A stretch of DNA of 39,617 nt from positions 1 to 39,617 of the forward strand of contig JAGXSN010000064.1 of NCBI GenBank assembly GCA_018333815.1, written 5' to 3'. The position numbers were made by a program, and so were the translations under genes. Each line of letters opens with the position of its first letter. Position 1 is the stretch's first letter. Under the pieces are notes generated by a model. The model saw nothing but the letters and a program-made list of their open reading frames with translations. It did no database searches and was not told where the DNA came from. The stretch is from Sulfuritalea sp. GTDB lineage: Bacteria; Pseudomonadota; Gammaproteobacteria; Burkholderiales; Rhodocyclaceae. This document shows positions 1 to 11,610 of the stretch, piece by piece.

Positions 1-1
1 C

Positions 2-481
2 CGCAACCTGCCGCACCTGCCGCGCGTGCCGGTGGCGAGCAACGCCGAAGCCGCGCGCATGGCGGCGGCGGAGCCCGAGGCCTGTGCCATCGCCGGCGAA
101 GCCGCCGCGCGTCTCTACGAACTCAACATCCTCGCCGCCAACATCGAGGACGATCCCAACAACACGACGCGTTTCGTCGTGCTGGCCGGCCACGATGCCG
201 GCCCGTCGGGACGCGACAAGACCTCCTTCGTCTGTTCGGCACAGAACAAGCCGGGCGCGGTGCATGACCTGCTGACGCCGTTGAAGAACCATGGCGTATC
301 GATGTCGCGCTTCGAGTCGCGTCCCGCGCGCGGCTTCGGCAACTCGCGCTGGGAATACGTGTTCTTCGTCGATATCGACGGCCACCGCAACGACCCGAAA
401 GTGGCGACGGCGCTGGACGACCTGCGCGGCTGCGTCGGTTTCCTCAAGGAGCTCGGCTCCTATCCCAAAGCCGCCATTTGA
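2..481 (+). CDS. pheA: P-protein (chorismate mutase/prephenate dehydratase), 3' part only
   Basis: This is the C-terminal part of the bifunctional P-protein, which converts chorismate through prephenate to phenylpyruvate in phenylalanine synthesis. The reading frame is open from the first base, so the gene starts outside the window and the chorismate mutase domain is missing here. Visible are the end of the prephenate dehydratase domain, with the NNTTRF signature, and the ACT regulatory domain with the SRFESRP motif that binds phenylalanine in this family. The product therefore probably remains feedback-inhibited. The stop lies 8 bases before the hisC start, and the following genes belong to the same aromatic amino acid cluster. 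Confidence 0.95.
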   Translation, partial: RNLPHLPRVPVASNAEAARMAAAEPEACAIAGEAAARLYELNILAANIEDDPNNTTRFVVLAGHDAGPSGRDKTSFVCSAQNKPGAVHDLLTPLKNHGVSMSRFESRPARGFGNSRWEYVFFVDIDGHRNDPKVATALDDLRGCVGFLKELGSYPKAAI

Positions 482-489
482 GGTTTGAC

Positions 490-1578
490 ATGAGCATCAC
501 CACGCAGGCGCTGTCCTATATCCGCGGCATTTCGCCCTACGTGCCGGGCAAGCCGATCACCGAACTGGCCCGCGAGATGGGCCTGCCCGTCGAACGGATC
601 GTCAAGCTCGCTTCCAACGAGAACCCGTTGGGCATGAGCCCGAAGGCGCGCGCCGCCGCCGGGCAGGCCATGGCAGGGTTGGAACGCTATCCCGACCAGT
701 TCGGGCTGGTGGCGAAGCTGGCCGAGCGGCTCGGCGTCGCGCCGAATCAGGTGGTCATCGGCAACGGCTCGAACGACGTGCTCGATCTCGCCGCACGCGT
801 CTTCCTCGCGCCGGGGCGCTCGTCGGTGTTCTCTCAGCATGCCTTCGCGGTCTATCCGCTGGCGACGCTGTCCACCGGGGCCGAGTGCGTCGTCGCGCCG
901 GCCAGTCACTACGGCCACGATCTCGCGGCCATGAAGGCCGCTATCCGCCCCGACACGCGCGTGGTCTGGATCGCCAACCCGAACAATCCGACCGGCAACT
1001 TCCTGCCTTACGCCGATGTACGCGAATTCATCGCCGGGGTGCCGGCCGACCTCGCCGTGGTGCTCGACGAGGCCTACAACGAATACCTGCCGCCGGCCGA
1101 GCGCGCCGATACCGTCGCCTGGCTGCGGGAGTTCCCGAACCTGATCATCACGCGCACCTTCTCGAAGATCCACGGCCTGGCCGGCCTGCGCGTCGGATTC
1201 GCGGTCGCCTCGCCCGAACTGGCGGACCTGATGAACCGCGTGCGCCAGCCGTTCAACGTCAACAACCTCGCCATTGCCGCTGCCTGCGCGGCGCTCGACG
1301 ACCACCTGTTCGTCGCCGAAAGCTACCAGCTCAACCGGCGCGGCATGGAGCAGATCGTCGCCGGCCTGAAGCGGCTCGGCCTCGAACACATTCCCTCACA
1401 CGGCAACTTCGTCACCTTCGCCGTCCGGGACGGGGTTGCGGTCGACCAGAAGCTGCTCAAGCAGGGTGTCATCGTGCGGCCGATCGGCGGCTATGGCCTG
1501 CCGAACCACCTGCGCGTCACCATCGGTCTCGAAACCGAGAACGCGCGCTTTCTGGAAGCTTTGGAGAAGTCGCTCTGA
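490..1578 (+). CDS. hisC: Histidinol-phosphate aminotransferase (aromatic-cluster type)
   Basis: A PLP-dependent fold-type I aminotransferase of 362 residues. Family hallmarks are LASNENPLG near the N-terminus, WIANPNNPTGN, the DEAYNEY segment and the PLP-lysine region RTFSKIHGLAGLRVGFA. In betaproteobacteria this hisC copy sits between pheA and tyrA and is often thought to transaminate phenylpyruvate or hydroxyphenylpyruvate as well as imidazole acetol phosphate; that dual role is inference from position. I chose ATG 490, preceded by AGG at 481-483, rather than the in-frame TTG at 478 that overlaps the pheA stop. The stop TGA overlaps the tyrA ATG by one base, so translation is probably coupled. 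Confidence 0.93.
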   Translation: MSITTQALSYIRGISPYVPGKPITELAREMGLPVERIVKLASNENPLGMSPKARAAAGQAMAGLERYPDQFGLVAKLAERLGVAPNQVVIGNGSNDVLDLAARVFLAPGRSSVFSQHAFAVYPLATLSTGAECVVAPASHYGHDLAAMKAAIRPDTRVVWIANPNNPTGNFLPYADVREFIAGVPADLAVVLDEAYNEYLPPAERADTVAWLREFPNLIITRTFSKIHGLAGLRVGFAVASPELADLMNRVRQPFNVNNLAIAAACAALDDHLFVAESYQLNRRGMEQIVAGLKRLGLEHIPSHGNFVTFAVRDGVAVDQKLLKQGVIVRPIGGYGLPNHLRVTIGLETENARFLEALEKSL

Positions 1579-2453
1579 TGGCGGGCAAGCTGGTCGTCTG
1601 CGGCGTCGGCCTGATCGGCGGTTCCTTCGCCATGGCCGTAAAGTCGGCGCTGGCGGGACGGCATCCCCGGATTGTCGGCATGGGCCGCACCCGCGCGCCG
1701 CTGGAGCAGGCGTTCCAGCTCGGCGCGATCGATGCCATCGAAACCGACTGGGCCAACGCGCTGAAGGGCGCCGACCTCGTGCTGCTCGGCATGCCGGTCG
1801 GCCAGATGGAAGGGGCGATGCGGGCGATGGCGCCCTATCTCGAACCGCGCACCGTCGTCACCGACGGCGGCAGCACCAAGGCCGACGTGGTCGCCGCCGC
1901 GCGCGCGGCCTTCGGCAACCAGGTTTGCCGGTTCGTGCCCGGCCATCCGATCGCCGGCGCCGAAAAAAGCGGGGTAGGGGCGGCGAAGGCCGACCTCTAC
2001 GTCGGCAAGCGCGTCGTGCTGACGCCGCTGCCGGAAAACCGTCCGGAAGATGTCGCCGCCGTGCGCAAGGTCTGGGAGCTGTGCGGCGCGAAAGTGTCGC
2101 AACTGGCGCCCGAGGAGCACGACCGCGTCTTCGCGGCGGTGAGCCACCTGCCGCATCTGCTCGCCTTCGCGCTGGTGCATGACCTCGCCGGCCGCGACAA
2201 CGCCGACCAGCTGTTCGGTTTCGCCGCCAGCGGCTTCCGCGATTTCACGCGCATCGCCAGCAGCCACCCCGAGATGTGGCGCGACATCTGCATCGCCAAC
2301 CGCAAGGCGCTGCTCGGGGAGCTCGACGCCTACATGGCCGAGCTGCTCAAGACGCGCGTGCTGCTGGCCGGCGCCGATGGCGCCGGGCTGGAAGCAGTGT
2401 TCGCCACGGCGCGCACGCGGCGCGACGCCTGGCTCGATACCCTGGACAAGTGA
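1578..2453 (+). CDS. tyrA: Prephenate dehydrogenase
   Basis: A 291-residue NAD(P)-dependent prephenate dehydrogenase that makes 4-hydroxyphenylpyruvate for tyrosine. It opens with the Rossmann motif [10 protein letters not shown] and contains GGSTKADV, the catalytic-region [12 protein letters not shown] and the [13 protein letters not shown] helix with its active-site histidine. There is no ACT or chorismate mutase domain, so this is the compact monofunctional form. Both ends overlap neighbouring genes by one base (TGATG at 1576-1580 and 2451-2455). Codons for KSALAGR at 1641-1661 lie inside a perfect copy of the dispersed repeat described separately. That loop follows the first Rossmann helix and is likely surface-exposed. 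Confidence 0.95.
   Translation: MAGKLVVCGVGLIGGSFAMAVKSALAGRHPRIVGMGRTRAPLEQAFQLGAIDAIETDWANALKGADLVLLGMPVGQMEGAMRAMAPYLEPRTVVTDGGSTKADVVAAARAAFGNQVCRFVPGHPIAGAEKSGVGAAKADLYVGKRVVLTPLPENRPEDVAAVRKVWELCGAKVSQLAPEEHDRVFAAVSHLPHLLAFALVHDLAGRDNADQLFGFAASGFRDFTRIASSHPEMWRDICIANRKALLGELDAYMAELLKTRVLLAGADGAGLEAVFATARTRRDAWLDTLDK
1640..1662 (+). repeat. Dispersed 23-base repeat, copy A (23/23), in tyrA
   Basis: Perfect match to the consensus that begins AAAGTCGGCGCT and ends GGCGGGACGGC. It encodes KSALAGR in the tyrA frame. Confidence 0.8.
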
Positions 2454-4417
2454 TGGAACACCTCGATCTGCCGCCGCTGCGGCGTGCCGCCGGCACCGTG
2501 AAGCTGCCGGGTTCGAAAAGCATCTCCAACCGCATGCTGCTGCTCGCCGCCCTGGCTGAGGGCGAAACCGAAATCCGCGACCTGCTCGATTCCGACGACA
2601 CGCGCGTGATGCTGGCGGCGCTCGCGAAGGTCGGCGCCAACGTAACACCTGTGACGGCGCTGGGCAACAACGCCTATCGCGTCGCGGGCTGCGCCGGCGT
2701 GTTTCCGGGCAAGGCAGCCGAACTGTTCATGGGCAACGCCGGCACGGCGATCCGTCCGCTGACGGCGGCGCTGGCGCTCTCCGGCGGCCACTACACGCTG
2801 AGCGGCGTGCCGCGCATGCACGAGCGGCCCATCGGCGATCTCGTCGATGGCCTGCGCCAGATCGGCTGCGATGTGCGCTATGCGGGGAAGGAAGGTTACC
2901 CGCCACTGGAAATCCTGCCGGCCAGCGTGAAACTCGCCGCGCCGATCAAGGTGCGTGGCGACGTGTCCTCGCAGTTCCTCACCGCCTTGCTGATGGCCCT
3001 GCCGCTCACGGGAGAAAAAGCCGTCATCGAGATGACCACGGAACTCATCTCCAAGCCCTACATCGAGATCACGCTGAACCTGATGGCGCGCTTCGGCGTC
3101 ACGGTCGAGCGCGAAGGCTGGCAGCGCTTCACGATTCCCGCCGGGCAGCGGTATCGCAGTCCCGGCCGGCTGCATGTCGAAGGCGACGCTTCGGCGGCCT
3201 CCTATTTCCTTGCGGCGGGCGCCATCGCTGGCGGTCCGGTGCGCGTCGAGGGCGTGGGGAAAGGCAGCATCCAGGGCGACGTGAAGTTCGCCGATGCGCT
3301 GGCGGTCATGGGCGCGAAGATCATCCGGGGCGACAACTTCATCGAGGCATCCGCTCCCGCAGGAAAGCTGAAGGCCTTCGACCTCGATCTCAACCACATT
3401 CCCGACGCGGCGATGACGCTCGCCGTCGCCGCGCTGTTCGCCGACGGCAAATGCACGCTGCGCAACATCGCTTCGTGGCGCGTCAAGGAAACCGACCGCA
3501 TCGCGGCGATGGCGACCGAATTGCGCAAGCTCGGCGCGACGGTGGAGGAGGGCGCGGATTATCTCGCCGTCCTGCCAGCGCCGACTTTGACGTCCCACGC
3601 CGCCATCGACACCTACGACGATCACCGCATGGCGATGTGCTTCTCGCTCGCGGCGCTCGGCGGCGTGCCGGTGCGCATCAACGAGCCGGGCTGCGTGGCC
3701 AAGACCTTTCCGCATTACTTCGACGCCTTCGCGCGCATCACCGCGCCGGTGATCGCCATCGACGGCCCCTCGGCCTCGGGCAAGGGTACCGTGGCGCAGC
3801 GCGTGGCGGCCGCGCTGGGCTTCCATTTTCTCGACAGCGGGGCGCTCTATCGACTGACCGCGCTCGCCGCGCTGAAGGCCGGCGTGGCTCTCGACGACCA
3901 AGCCGCCGTGGCCAGGGTCGCCGCCGAGCTGCCGGCGGAATTCGTCGGTGACAAAATCTTTCTTTACAAAGAAGACGTTACCGAGGCGGTTCGCGCCGAG
4001 GAGGTCGGCAACGGCGCCTCGAAGATCGCCGCCCTGCCTGCGGTGCGCGCGGCCCTGCTGGACCGCCAGCGCGCCTACCGACGCTTTCCCGGCCTGGTCG
4101 CCGACGGCCGCGACATGGGTTCAGCAGTGTTTCCCGATGCGCCCGTGAAAGTATTTTTGACCGCCTCGGCGGCGGCGCGCGCCGAAAGGCGTTATAAGCA
4201 GTTGATCGACAAGGGAATGCCTGATAACATGCGTCCCCTTTCGCAGGACATCGTGAAGGATCTCGATGAACGGGATGCCCGCGATGCCGCAAGACCCGTA
4301 GCACCCCTGAAGCACTACCCCGATGCCGACCGGGTGGATACCACTGCGTTGACCATCGAGCAAGCCGTGGCAGCCGTGCTGGACAGCGTCCATCGCAAGC
4401 TGCCGTTTTTCAACTAA
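2453..4417 (+). CDS. aroA-cmk: Fused EPSP synthase / cytidylate kinase
   Basis: One 654-residue frame holds two complete enzymes. Residues 1 to about 429 are EPSP synthase (shikimate pathway: shikimate 3-phosphate plus PEP). They show the phosphate-binding PGSKSISNR with K22, S23 and R27, plus [18 protein letters not shown] and RVKETDR. From about residue 430 (base 3740) a full cytidylate kinase follows, with P-loop [23 protein letters not shown] and RDARDAARP. It phosphorylates CMP and dCMP. There is no stop and essentially no linker: the normal EPSPS end YFDAFARI runs straight into the kinase's first strand. In most relatives these are adjacent separate genes. The start overlaps the tyrA stop; rpsA follows after 40 bases. 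Confidence 0.95.
   Translation: MEHLDLPPLRRAAGTVKLPGSKSISNRMLLLAALAEGETEIRDLLDSDDTRVMLAALAKVGANVTPVTALGNNAYRVAGCAGVFPGKAAELFMGNAGTAIRPLTAALALSGGHYTLSGVPRMHERPIGDLVDGLRQIGCDVRYAGKEGYPPLEILPASVKLAAPIKVRGDVSSQFLTALLMALPLTGEKAVIEMTTELISKPYIEITLNLMARFGVTVEREGWQRFTIPAGQRYRSPGRLHVEGDASAASYFLAAGAIAGGPVRVEGVGKGSIQGDVKFADALAVMGAKIIRGDNFIEASAPAGKLKAFDLDLNHIPDAAMTLAVAALFADGKCTLRNIASWRVKETDRIAAMATELRKLGATVEEGADYLAVLPAPTLTSHAAIDTYDDHRMAMCFSLAALGGVPVRINEPGCVAKTFPHYFDAFARITAPVIAIDGPSASGKGTVAQRVAAALGFHFLDSGALYRLTALAALKAGVALDDQAAVARVAAELPAEFVGDKIFLYKEDVTEAVRAEEVGNGASKIAALPAVRAALLDRQRAYRRFPGLVADGRDMGSAVFPDAPVKVFLTASAAARAERRYKQLIDKGMPDNMRPLSQDIVKDLDERDARDAARPVAPLKHYPDADRVDTTALTIEQAVAAVLDSVHRKLPFFN
3566..3588 (-). 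repeat. Dispersed 23-base repeat, copy B (22/23), in aroA
   Basis: One mismatch to the consensus. It runs antisense to the gene and encodes AVLPAPTL in the EPSP synthase half. Confidence 0.75.
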
Positions 4418-4457
4418 CCCGTTGTCAAGACGGATAAATCTTGGAACCTTAACCGCC

Positions 4458-6170
<1,713 letters not shown>

Positions 6171-6194
6171 ACCACTGCTGAAGGTGTTTCTGTC

Positions 6195-6482
6195 ATGACC
6201 AAGTCCGAGTTGATCGCTCGTTTGGCGCAGCGCTTTCCGCAGTTGGTGGCGAAGGATGCCGATCTGGCCGTGAAGATGATTCTCGATGCGATGTCCGACG
6301 CCCTGGCCAAGGGGGACCGCATCGAGATTCGCGGCTTCGGCAGCTTTTCGCTCAACTACCGTCCCCCGCGGGTCGGCCGCAATCCGAAATCCGGCGTGAA
6401 GGTGGAGGTGCCTGCCAAGCATGTACCGCATTTCAAGGCCGGCAAGGAACTGCGCGAGCGGGTCGACCAGGGCGTCAGCTAG
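6195..6482 (+). CDS. ihfB: Integration host factor beta subunit
   Basis: A 95-residue HU/IHF-family DNA-bending protein. The N-terminus [11 protein letters not shown] and the segment [22 protein letters not shown] with the minor-groove-inserting proline arm identify it. The lysine-rich C-terminus is [14 protein letters not shown]-beta pairs with IhfA, which is not in this window, to bend DNA at specific sites. This matters for sigma-54 promoters such as the one predicted upstream of the idr operon. The gene sits 24 bases after rpsA, its usual place in proteobacteria, with AAGG as ribosome binding site at about 6180-6183. Confidence 0.95.
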   Translation: MTKSELIARLAQRFPQLVAKDADLAVKMILDAMSDALAKGDRIEIRGFGSFSLNYRPPRVGRNPKSGVKVEVPAKHVPHFKAGKELRERVDQGVS

Positions 6483-6494
6483 GCGACCGCCTCG

Positions 6495-6788
6495 ATGAGC
6501 GCATTGCTCTGGGTTCTGCGCGGTATCCTGTTCGTCATTCTGCTCGGACTGGCGATCAAGAACAGCGCCGAGGTCGAATTGCGCTTTTTCTTCGACGCGA
6601 GCTGGCACGCGCCCTTGTCGCTGGTCCTGCTCGTGACGCTGGCCATCGGCATTGCCCTGGGGTTGCTGGCGCTGTTGCCGCAGGTCGTCCGCCTGCGGCG
6701 CAGTGTCGGCCAGTTGCGCCGCGAAATGGGAGATTCCCTGCCCGCCGCCGACAAGGCGAAACACCTTCCGCTGCCCCCGCAGCCCTGA
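6495..6788 (+). CDS. lapA: LapA-domain inner membrane protein
   Basis: A 97-residue protein of the LapA (DUF1049) family. Two hydrophobic segments, about residues 4-20 and 41-62, are separated by a short loop with the typical KNSAEVELRFFF sequence. A basic, coiled-coil-like cytoplasmic tail (RLRRSVGQLRREM) follows. In E. coli LapA works with LapB at the inner membrane in control of lipopolysaccharide synthesis. The gene lies 12 bases after ihfB and directly before lapB, the conserved arrangement. Confidence 0.88.
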   Translation: MSALLWVLRGILFVILLGLAIKNSAEVELRFFFDASWHAPLSLVLLVTLAIGIALGLLALLPQVVRLRRSVGQLRREMGDSLPAADKAKHLPLPPQP

Positions 6789-6794
6789 AAATCC

Positions 6795-7982
6795 GTGGAA
6801 ATAGAACTCTGGTGGCTGCTGGTTCTGCCCTTGTTTTTCGCCTTCGGCTGGTTGGCGGCCCGCATCGACATCCGCCATGTTCTCAGCGCCTCGCGCGCCC
6901 TGCCGCGGTCCTATTTCACCGGGCTGAACTTCCTGCTCAACGAGCAGCCCGACAAGGCGATCGAGTCCTTCCTCGAGGCGGCGAAAATCGACACGGAAAC
7001 CGTAGAGTTGCATTTCGCGCTCGGCAGCCTGTTCCGCCGGCGCGGCGAAACCGATCGCGCCATCCGGGTGCACAAGCACTTGATCGAACGTGACGCCTCG
7101 CAGGTGCAGCTGACACCGGAACAGCGCCTGCACGCCCTGTCCGAACTCGGCCAGGACTACCTGAAAGCCGGTCTGCTCGACCGCGCCGAGGAGATCTTCC
7201 TCAAGCTGAGGGGAACCACGCGCGATGAGGAGGCGTTGCACCACCTGCTGGAAATTTACCAGCAGGAAAAAGACTGGGAAAAGGCGATCGCCATCGTCGC
7301 GCAGATGCCCGGCCAGGCCGAACATCTGTGGCTCAAGCAGATTGCCGAATTCCATTGCGAACTGGCGGCCGCCGACCTGTCGAACGGCCGGCTCGAAGCC
7401 GCGCGCCGGCGACTCGAAGCCGCCCTGGCGGCCAACCGTCGCTGCACGCGCGCGACCCTGATGTTGGGAGAGCTCGAAGCCAAAGTCGGCGCTGGCGGAA
7501 GGGCAATCGAAATCTGGCAGACCATCGAGCAGCAGAACCCCATGTTCCTCTCCCTCGCCGCCGAGAAGATGATGGAGACTTATCGCGAGTCGGGGCGCGA
7601 GCAGGTCGGCATCGATCTGTTGCGCGCCTACCTCGAACGCCACGCCTCGCTCGATTTGCTCGATGTCGTTTTCCAGGCGGAACTCAAGGCGCACGGCCCC
7701 GAGGCCGCCTACGCGCTGGTGCGCGCCGAACTGCGGCGCAACCCAACCCTGCTTGGACTCGACAAGTTGCTCGAGGCGCAGATCCTGCTCGCGCCGGCGG
7801 AGAAGCGCGCCGATCTCGAACTGATCAAGAACCTCATCCACAACCACACGCGGCGCGTGGCGCGCTATCGCTGCGAGGACTGCGGCTTCAAGGCGCGCCA
7901 GTTCCACTGGCGCTGCCCGGCCTGCGGCGGCTGGGAAACCTTTCCGCCGCGCCGCGCCGAGGAATTCGACATCCAGCCATGA
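6795..7982 (+). CDS. lapB: Lipopolysaccharide assembly protein B (TPR and rubredoxin-like)
   Basis: A 395-residue membrane-anchored TPR protein (YciM family). In enterobacteria LapB presents LpxC to the FtsH protease and so sets LPS output. The N-terminal helix WWLLVLPLFFAFGWLAARID anchors it. TPR units begin with GLNFLLNEQPDKAIESFLEA and continue to about residue 330. The C-terminus has a rubredoxin-like zinc site, CEDCGFKARQFHWRCPAC (Cys-x2-Cys ... Cys-x2-Cys). The start is GTG 6795, 6 bases after lapA. Its ATGA overlap with the next gene suggests translational coupling to heptose synthesis. A repeat copy at 7482-7504 encodes AKVGAGGRA between TPR helices. Confidence 0.94.
   Translation: MEIELWWLLVLPLFFAFGWLAARIDIRHVLSASRALPRSYFTGLNFLLNEQPDKAIESFLEAAKIDTETVELHFALGSLFRRRGETDRAIRVHKHLIERDASQVQLTPEQRLHALSELGQDYLKAGLLDRAEEIFLKLRGTTRDEEALHHLLEIYQQEKDWEKAIAIVAQMPGQAEHLWLKQIAEFHCELAAADLSNGRLEAARRRLEAALAANRRCTRATLMLGELEAKVGAGGRAIEIWQTIEQQNPMFLSLAAEKMMETYRESGREQVGIDLLRAYLERHASLDLLDVVFQAELKAHGPEAAYALVRAELRRNPTLLGLDKLLEAQILLAPAEKRADLELIKNLIHNHTRRVARYRCEDCGFKARQFHWRCPACGGWETFPPRRAEEFDIQP
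7482..7504 (+). repeat. Dispersed 23-base repeat, copy C (21/23), in lapB
   Basis: Two mismatches to the consensus. It encodes KVGAGGRA, a different reading frame from copies A, J and K. Confidence 0.65.
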
Positions 7983-8908
7983 TCATGGAACTGCCCGATA
8001 CCCGTAAGGCCCGCGTCCTCGTCGTCGGCGACGTCATGCTCGACCGCTACTGGTTTGGCGAGGTGTCGCGCATCTCTCCCGAAGCGCCGGTACCCATCGT
8101 CAAGGTCGAGAAGAGCGAGGAACGTCCGGGCGGGGCGGCCAACGTCGCCCGCAACATCGCCGCGCTCGGCGCCCGCGTCGCGCTGCTCTCGGTGGTCGGC
8201 GCCGACGAGGCCGGGCTGGCGCTGGCGCGGCTGTTGGCCGATTCGACCATCGACGCCAGTCTGCACGAGGACGCGCAGCTCAATACCACCGTCAAGCTGC
8301 GCGTGATCGGTCGCCAGCAGCAACTGCTGCGCATCGACTTCGAGAATGCCCCGGCCCACGAGGTGCTGCGGGCCAAGCTGACCGAATTCCGGCAGCGCAT
8401 CGACGACTGCGACGCGGTGATCCTGTCCGATTATGGTAAAGGCGGGCTGGCGCATATCACCGAGATGATCCGCATCGCGCGCGAACATGGCAAAGCGGTG
8501 CTGGTCGACCCCAAGGGCGACGACTGGAGGCGCTACGCCGGCGCCAGCATCATCACGCCGAACCGCGCCGAACTGCGCGAGGTGGTCGGCCGCTGGGCGA
8601 ATGAAGACGACCTGGCGGCGCGCGGTGCGAAGCTGCGCGGCGAGCTCAACCTGGAGGCCCTGCTGCTGACGCGCTCAGAGGAAGGCATGAGCCTGTTCAC
8701 CGCCGACGGCGTCAGGCACGAACCGGCGCGCGCGCGCGAGGTCTATGATGTCAGCGGCGCGGGCGACACCGTAATCGCCACGCTGGCAGTGATGCTGGCC
8801 AGCGGCCGGTCGCTGGCCGAGGCGATGCACTGGGCCAACCGCGCCGCCGGCGTCGTGGTCGGCAAGCTCGGCACCGCGACCTGCTCGCTCGATGAATTGA
8901 AAGGCTGA
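7979..8908 (+). CDS. hldA: D-glycero-beta-D-manno-heptose-7-phosphate kinase
   Basis: A 309-residue PfkB-family kinase equal to the N-terminal half of E. coli HldE (RfaE domain I). It phosphorylates heptose 7-phosphate at C1 on the way to ADP-heptose for the LPS inner core. Signature segments are [39 protein letters not shown] and the catalytic [10 protein letters not shown] near the C-terminus. The adenylyltransferase half (HldC) is absent here and must be elsewhere. The start ATG 7979 overlaps the lapB stop by ATGA; ATG 7985 is an equally plausible in-frame alternative. hldD follows after 2 bases. Confidence 0.93.
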   Translation: MIMELPDTRKARVLVVGDVMLDRYWFGEVSRISPEAPVPIVKVEKSEERPGGAANVARNIAALGARVALLSVVGADEAGLALARLLADSTIDASLHEDAQLNTTVKLRVIGRQQQLLRIDFENAPAHEVLRAKLTEFRQRIDDCDAVILSDYGKGGLAHITEMIRIAREHGKAVLVDPKGDDWRRYAGASIITPNRAELREVVGRWANEDDLAARGAKLRGELNLEALLLTRSEEGMSLFTADGVRHEPARAREVYDVSGAGDTVIATLAVMLASGRSLAEAMHWANRAAGVVVGKLGTATCSLDELKG

Positions 8909-8910
8909 TC

Positions 8911-9909
8911 ATGTATTACGTCGTTACCGGCGCCTGCGGGTTCATAGGCTCCAACCTGGTGAAGGCCCTCAACGACCGGGGCATCACGGAGATCATCGCC
9001 GTCGATAACCTTGCCAGGGCCGACAAGTTCAGGAACCTGGTCGACTGCGAGATTGCAGACTACCTCGACAAGCATGAGTTCCTTGAACGCCTGCAGCATG
9101 GCGAATTCGACGGTTCGGTCGAGGCGATCCTTCATGAGGGCGCCTGCTCTGACACGATGGAGACCGACGGCCGCTACGTGATGGAAAACAACTTCCGCTA
9201 TTCCTGCGCGCTGCTTGATTTCTGCCTCGACCACGAGGTGCAGTATCTCTACGCCTCGAGCGCCGCGGTGTATGGCGCGGGACGCGTGTTCCGCGAAGCG
9301 CGCGAGCACGAAGGGCCGCTCAACGTCTATGGCTACTCGAAATTCCTTTTCGACCAGGTGGTGCGCCGCCGTCTCGCGAGCGCCGACTTTGTCTCGCAGG
9401 TCGCAGGCTTCCGCTATTTCAACGTCTATGGCCCGCGCGAGCAGCACAAGGGGCGCATGGCCTCGGTGGCCTTCCATCATTTCAATCAGTACCGGGCAAC
9501 CGGCAAGGTCCAGCTGTTCGAAGGCTGCGACGGCTACGCCAACGGTGCGCAGAGCCGCGACTTCGTCTATATCGACGACGTCGTGAAGGTGAATATGTTC
9601 TTTCTCGACCATCCCGAGAAATCCGGCATCTTCAATCTCGGCACCGGCCGCGCCCAGCCTTTCAACGACATTGCCCACGGCACCGTCAATGCCTGCCGCG
9701 CGCTCGCCGGCGAACCGCCGCTGGCGCTCGCGGACATGGTAGCGCAGGGCATTATCGAATACATCGCTTTCCCCGCAGCCCTGAAGGGCAAGTACCAGAG
9801 CTTCACCCAGGCCGACGTCTCGGCCGTGCGCGCTGCCGGATACGCAGATGAATTCGACACCGTCGCCGCGGGCGTGACGAAATACGTCCGGCATCTGGCG
9901 GGCCGATGA
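8911..9909 (+). CDS. hldD: ADP-L-glycero-D-manno-heptose 6-epimerase
   Basis: A 332-residue short-chain dehydrogenase/reductase that epimerises ADP-heptose for LPS core assembly. Evidence is the NADP Rossmann motif [37 protein letters not shown] and the catalytic [10 protein letters not shown] (Y-x3-K). [20 protein letters not shown] is also typical of HldD. It directly follows the heptose kinase. The terminal ATGA overlaps the start of cysM. Codons for RRLASADF at 9367-9390 lie in an antisense copy of the dispersed repeat. Confidence 0.95.
   Translation: MYYVVTGACGFIGSNLVKALNDRGITEIIAVDNLARADKFRNLVDCEIADYLDKHEFLERLQHGEFDGSVEAILHEGACSDTMETDGRYVMENNFRYSCALLDFCLDHEVQYLYASSAAVYGAGRVFREAREHEGPLNVYGYSKFLFDQVVRRRLASADFVSQVAGFRYFNVYGPREQHKGRMASVAFHHFNQYRATGKVQLFEGCDGYANGAQSRDFVYIDDVVKVNMFFLDHPEKSGIFNLGTGRAQPFNDIAHGTVNACRALAGEPPLALADMVAQGIIEYIAFPAALKGKYQSFTQADVSAVRAAGYADEFDTVAAGVTKYVRHLAGR
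9368..9390 (-). repeat. Dispersed 23-base repeat, copy D (21/23), in hldD
   Basis: Two mismatches to the consensus. It runs antisense to the gene and encodes RLASADF. Confidence 0.65.
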
Positions 9910-10808
9910 AAACCGTCACGCTGGAATCCACCGTGGGCAACACCCCGCTGGTGCGCCTGCCGCGCCTGCCGGGCGATGAAAACGCGCGCCGCAACAATGT
10001 CATTCTCGCCAAGCTCGAAGGCAACAATCCGGCCGGCTCGGTGAAGGACCGCCCCGCGCTGTCGATGATCCGGCGCGCCGAGGAGCGCGGCGAGATCAGG
10101 CCGGGCGACACGCTGATCGAGGCCACCTCGGGGAACACCGGGATCGCGCTGGCCATGGTCGCCGCGATGCGCGGTTACCGGATGATCCTCGTCATGCCGG
10201 AAAACCAGAGCGTCGAACGGCGCCAGAACATGAAGGCCTATGGCGCCGAACTCGTGCTGACGCCGCGCGAGGCGAGCATGGAAGGCGCACGCGACATGAC
10301 CGAGCGCATGGTGAAGGAAGGCCGGGGCATCATGCTCGACCAGTTTGCCAATCCGGACAACCCGCGCGCCCACTATGAGACGACGGGGCCGGAAATCTGG
10401 CGCGACACCGACGGCCGGGTGACACACTTCGTCTCCAGCATGGGCACCACCGGCACCATCATGGGTTGCTCGCGTTACTTCAAGGAAATGAATCCCGCCA
10501 TCTGCATCGTCGGCTGCCAGCCGGAACAGGGTGCGCAGATTCCCGGCATCCGCAAGTGGCCGCAGGAATATCTGCCGAAAATCTGCGACTTCTCGCGCAT
10601 CGATCGTCTCGAACTCGTGGGTCAGGTCGATGCGGAGGACATGACACGGCGGCTGGCGGCCGAGGAGGGCATCTTCTGCGGCATCTCTTCGGGCGGGGCG
10701 ATGGCGGTGGCGCTGCGCATCGCCGCCGAAGTCGAGAACGCCGTGATCGTCGGCATCGTCTGCGACCGCGGGGATCGCTACCTGTCCACTGGCGTGTTCC
10801 CGTCGTGA
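9906..10808 (+). CDS. cysM: Cysteine synthase B
   Basis: A 300-residue PLP-dependent O-acetylserine sulfhydrylase of the CysM branch, which can use thiosulfate as well as sulfide. The PLP-lysine motif is [13 protein letters not shown], and the asparagine loop is [35 protein letters not shown] binds the cofactor phosphate, and [15 protein letters not shown] lies near the C-terminus. The length suits CysM better than CysK. Its start overlaps the hldD stop (ATGA) and its stop overlaps the next start (GTGA), so it belongs to the same transcription unit. Confidence 0.93.
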   Translation: MKTVTLESTVGNTPLVRLPRLPGDENARRNNVILAKLEGNNPAGSVKDRPALSMIRRAEERGEIRPGDTLIEATSGNTGIALAMVAAMRGYRMILVMPENQSVERRQNMKAYGAELVLTPREASMEGARDMTERMVKEGRGIMLDQFANPDNPRAHYETTGPEIWRDTDGRVTHFVSSMGTTGTIMGCSRYFKEMNPAICIVGCQPEQGAQIPGIRKWPQEYLPKICDFSRIDRLELVGQVDAEDMTRRLAAEEGIFCGISSGGAMAVALRIAAEVENAVIVGIVCDRGDRYLSTGVFPS

Positions 10809-11575
10809 CTCCGGTGCTCGGCTTCGACATCGAAACGATCCCGGACGTCGCGGGACTGCGCAAGCTCCATGAACTGCCGATGACGCTCGCCGACGCCGAG
10901 GTGGCCGAATTCGCCTTCCAGAAGCAGCGGGCGAAGAATGGTTCCGATTTCCTGCCGCTGCACTTGCAGCGCGTGATCGTGATCTCCTGCGCTATGCGCA
11001 ACGCCGAGGGCTTCAGGGTCTGGTCTCTCGCCGAGCCGAAGTCGGGCGAGGGGGAAATCATCCAGCGTTTCCACGACGGCATCGGGAAATACACCCCCAA
11101 CCTCGTTTCCTGGAACGGCGGCGGCTTCGACCTGCCGGTGCTGCACTACCGCGGCCTGATCCACGGTGTCGCGGCCCCGCGCTACTGGGATCTCGGCGAG
11201 AATGACCGCGACTTCAAGTGGAACAACTACATCAGCCGCTACCACACGCGCCACCTCGACCTGATGGACCTGCTGGCGCTCTACCAGCCGCGCGCCAATG
11301 CGCCGCTAGACGAGCTGGCCAGGCTGATGGGCCTGCCCGGCAAGCTGGGCATGGACGGTAGCGCGGTCTGGGGCGCCTGGCTGGCCGGCGAGATCGACGC
11401 GATCCGCAACTACTGCGAGACCGACGTCGTGAACACCTACCTGGTCTATCTGCGCTTCCAGCAGATGCGCGGCCAGCTAACCGCCAAGGCCCACGCTGAG
11501 GAAGTCGCCTTCGTGCGCGGCGAACTGGCGGGAAACGACGCGCCACACTGGCGCGAATTCCTGGCTGCCTGGTAG
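10805..11575 (+). CDS. Predicted DEDDy 3'-5' exonuclease, PolB-exo-like
   Basis: A 256-residue protein of the family related to the proofreading domain of DNA polymerase B (the DNA_pol_B_exo2 type). The acidic residues of a DEDDy nuclease are all visible. Exo I is FDIETIPD (D8, E10). Exo II lies in LVSWNGGGFDLPVL. Exo III lies in RNYCETDVVNTY, with tyrosine and aspartate. It should remove nucleotides from 3' ends in an Mg-dependent way, but the physiological substrate is unknown. The start GTG 10805 overlaps the cysM stop and fits the family N-terminus ([10 protein letters not shown]). It is the last gene of the long + strand block. Confidence 0.85.
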   Translation: MTPVLGFDIETIPDVAGLRKLHELPMTLADAEVAEFAFQKQRAKNGSDFLPLHLQRVIVISCAMRNAEGFRVWSLAEPKSGEGEIIQRFHDGIGKYTPNLVSWNGGGFDLPVLHYRGLIHGVAAPRYWDLGENDRDFKWNNYISRYHTRHLDLMDLLALYQPRANAPLDELARLMGLPGKLGMDGSAVWGAWLAGEIDAIRNYCETDVVNTYLVYLRFQQMRGQLTAKAHAEEVAFVRGELAGNDAPHWREFLAAW

Positions 11576-11610
11576 TCTTCGGCGCGCGGGGTATGCGGGT
11601 TTCGAGCATC

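Noticed and set aside
478-489. TTG at 478 as hisC start
   Set aside because: It overlaps the pheA stop and lacks a ribosome site; ATG 490 has AGG at good spacing and gives the family N-terminus.
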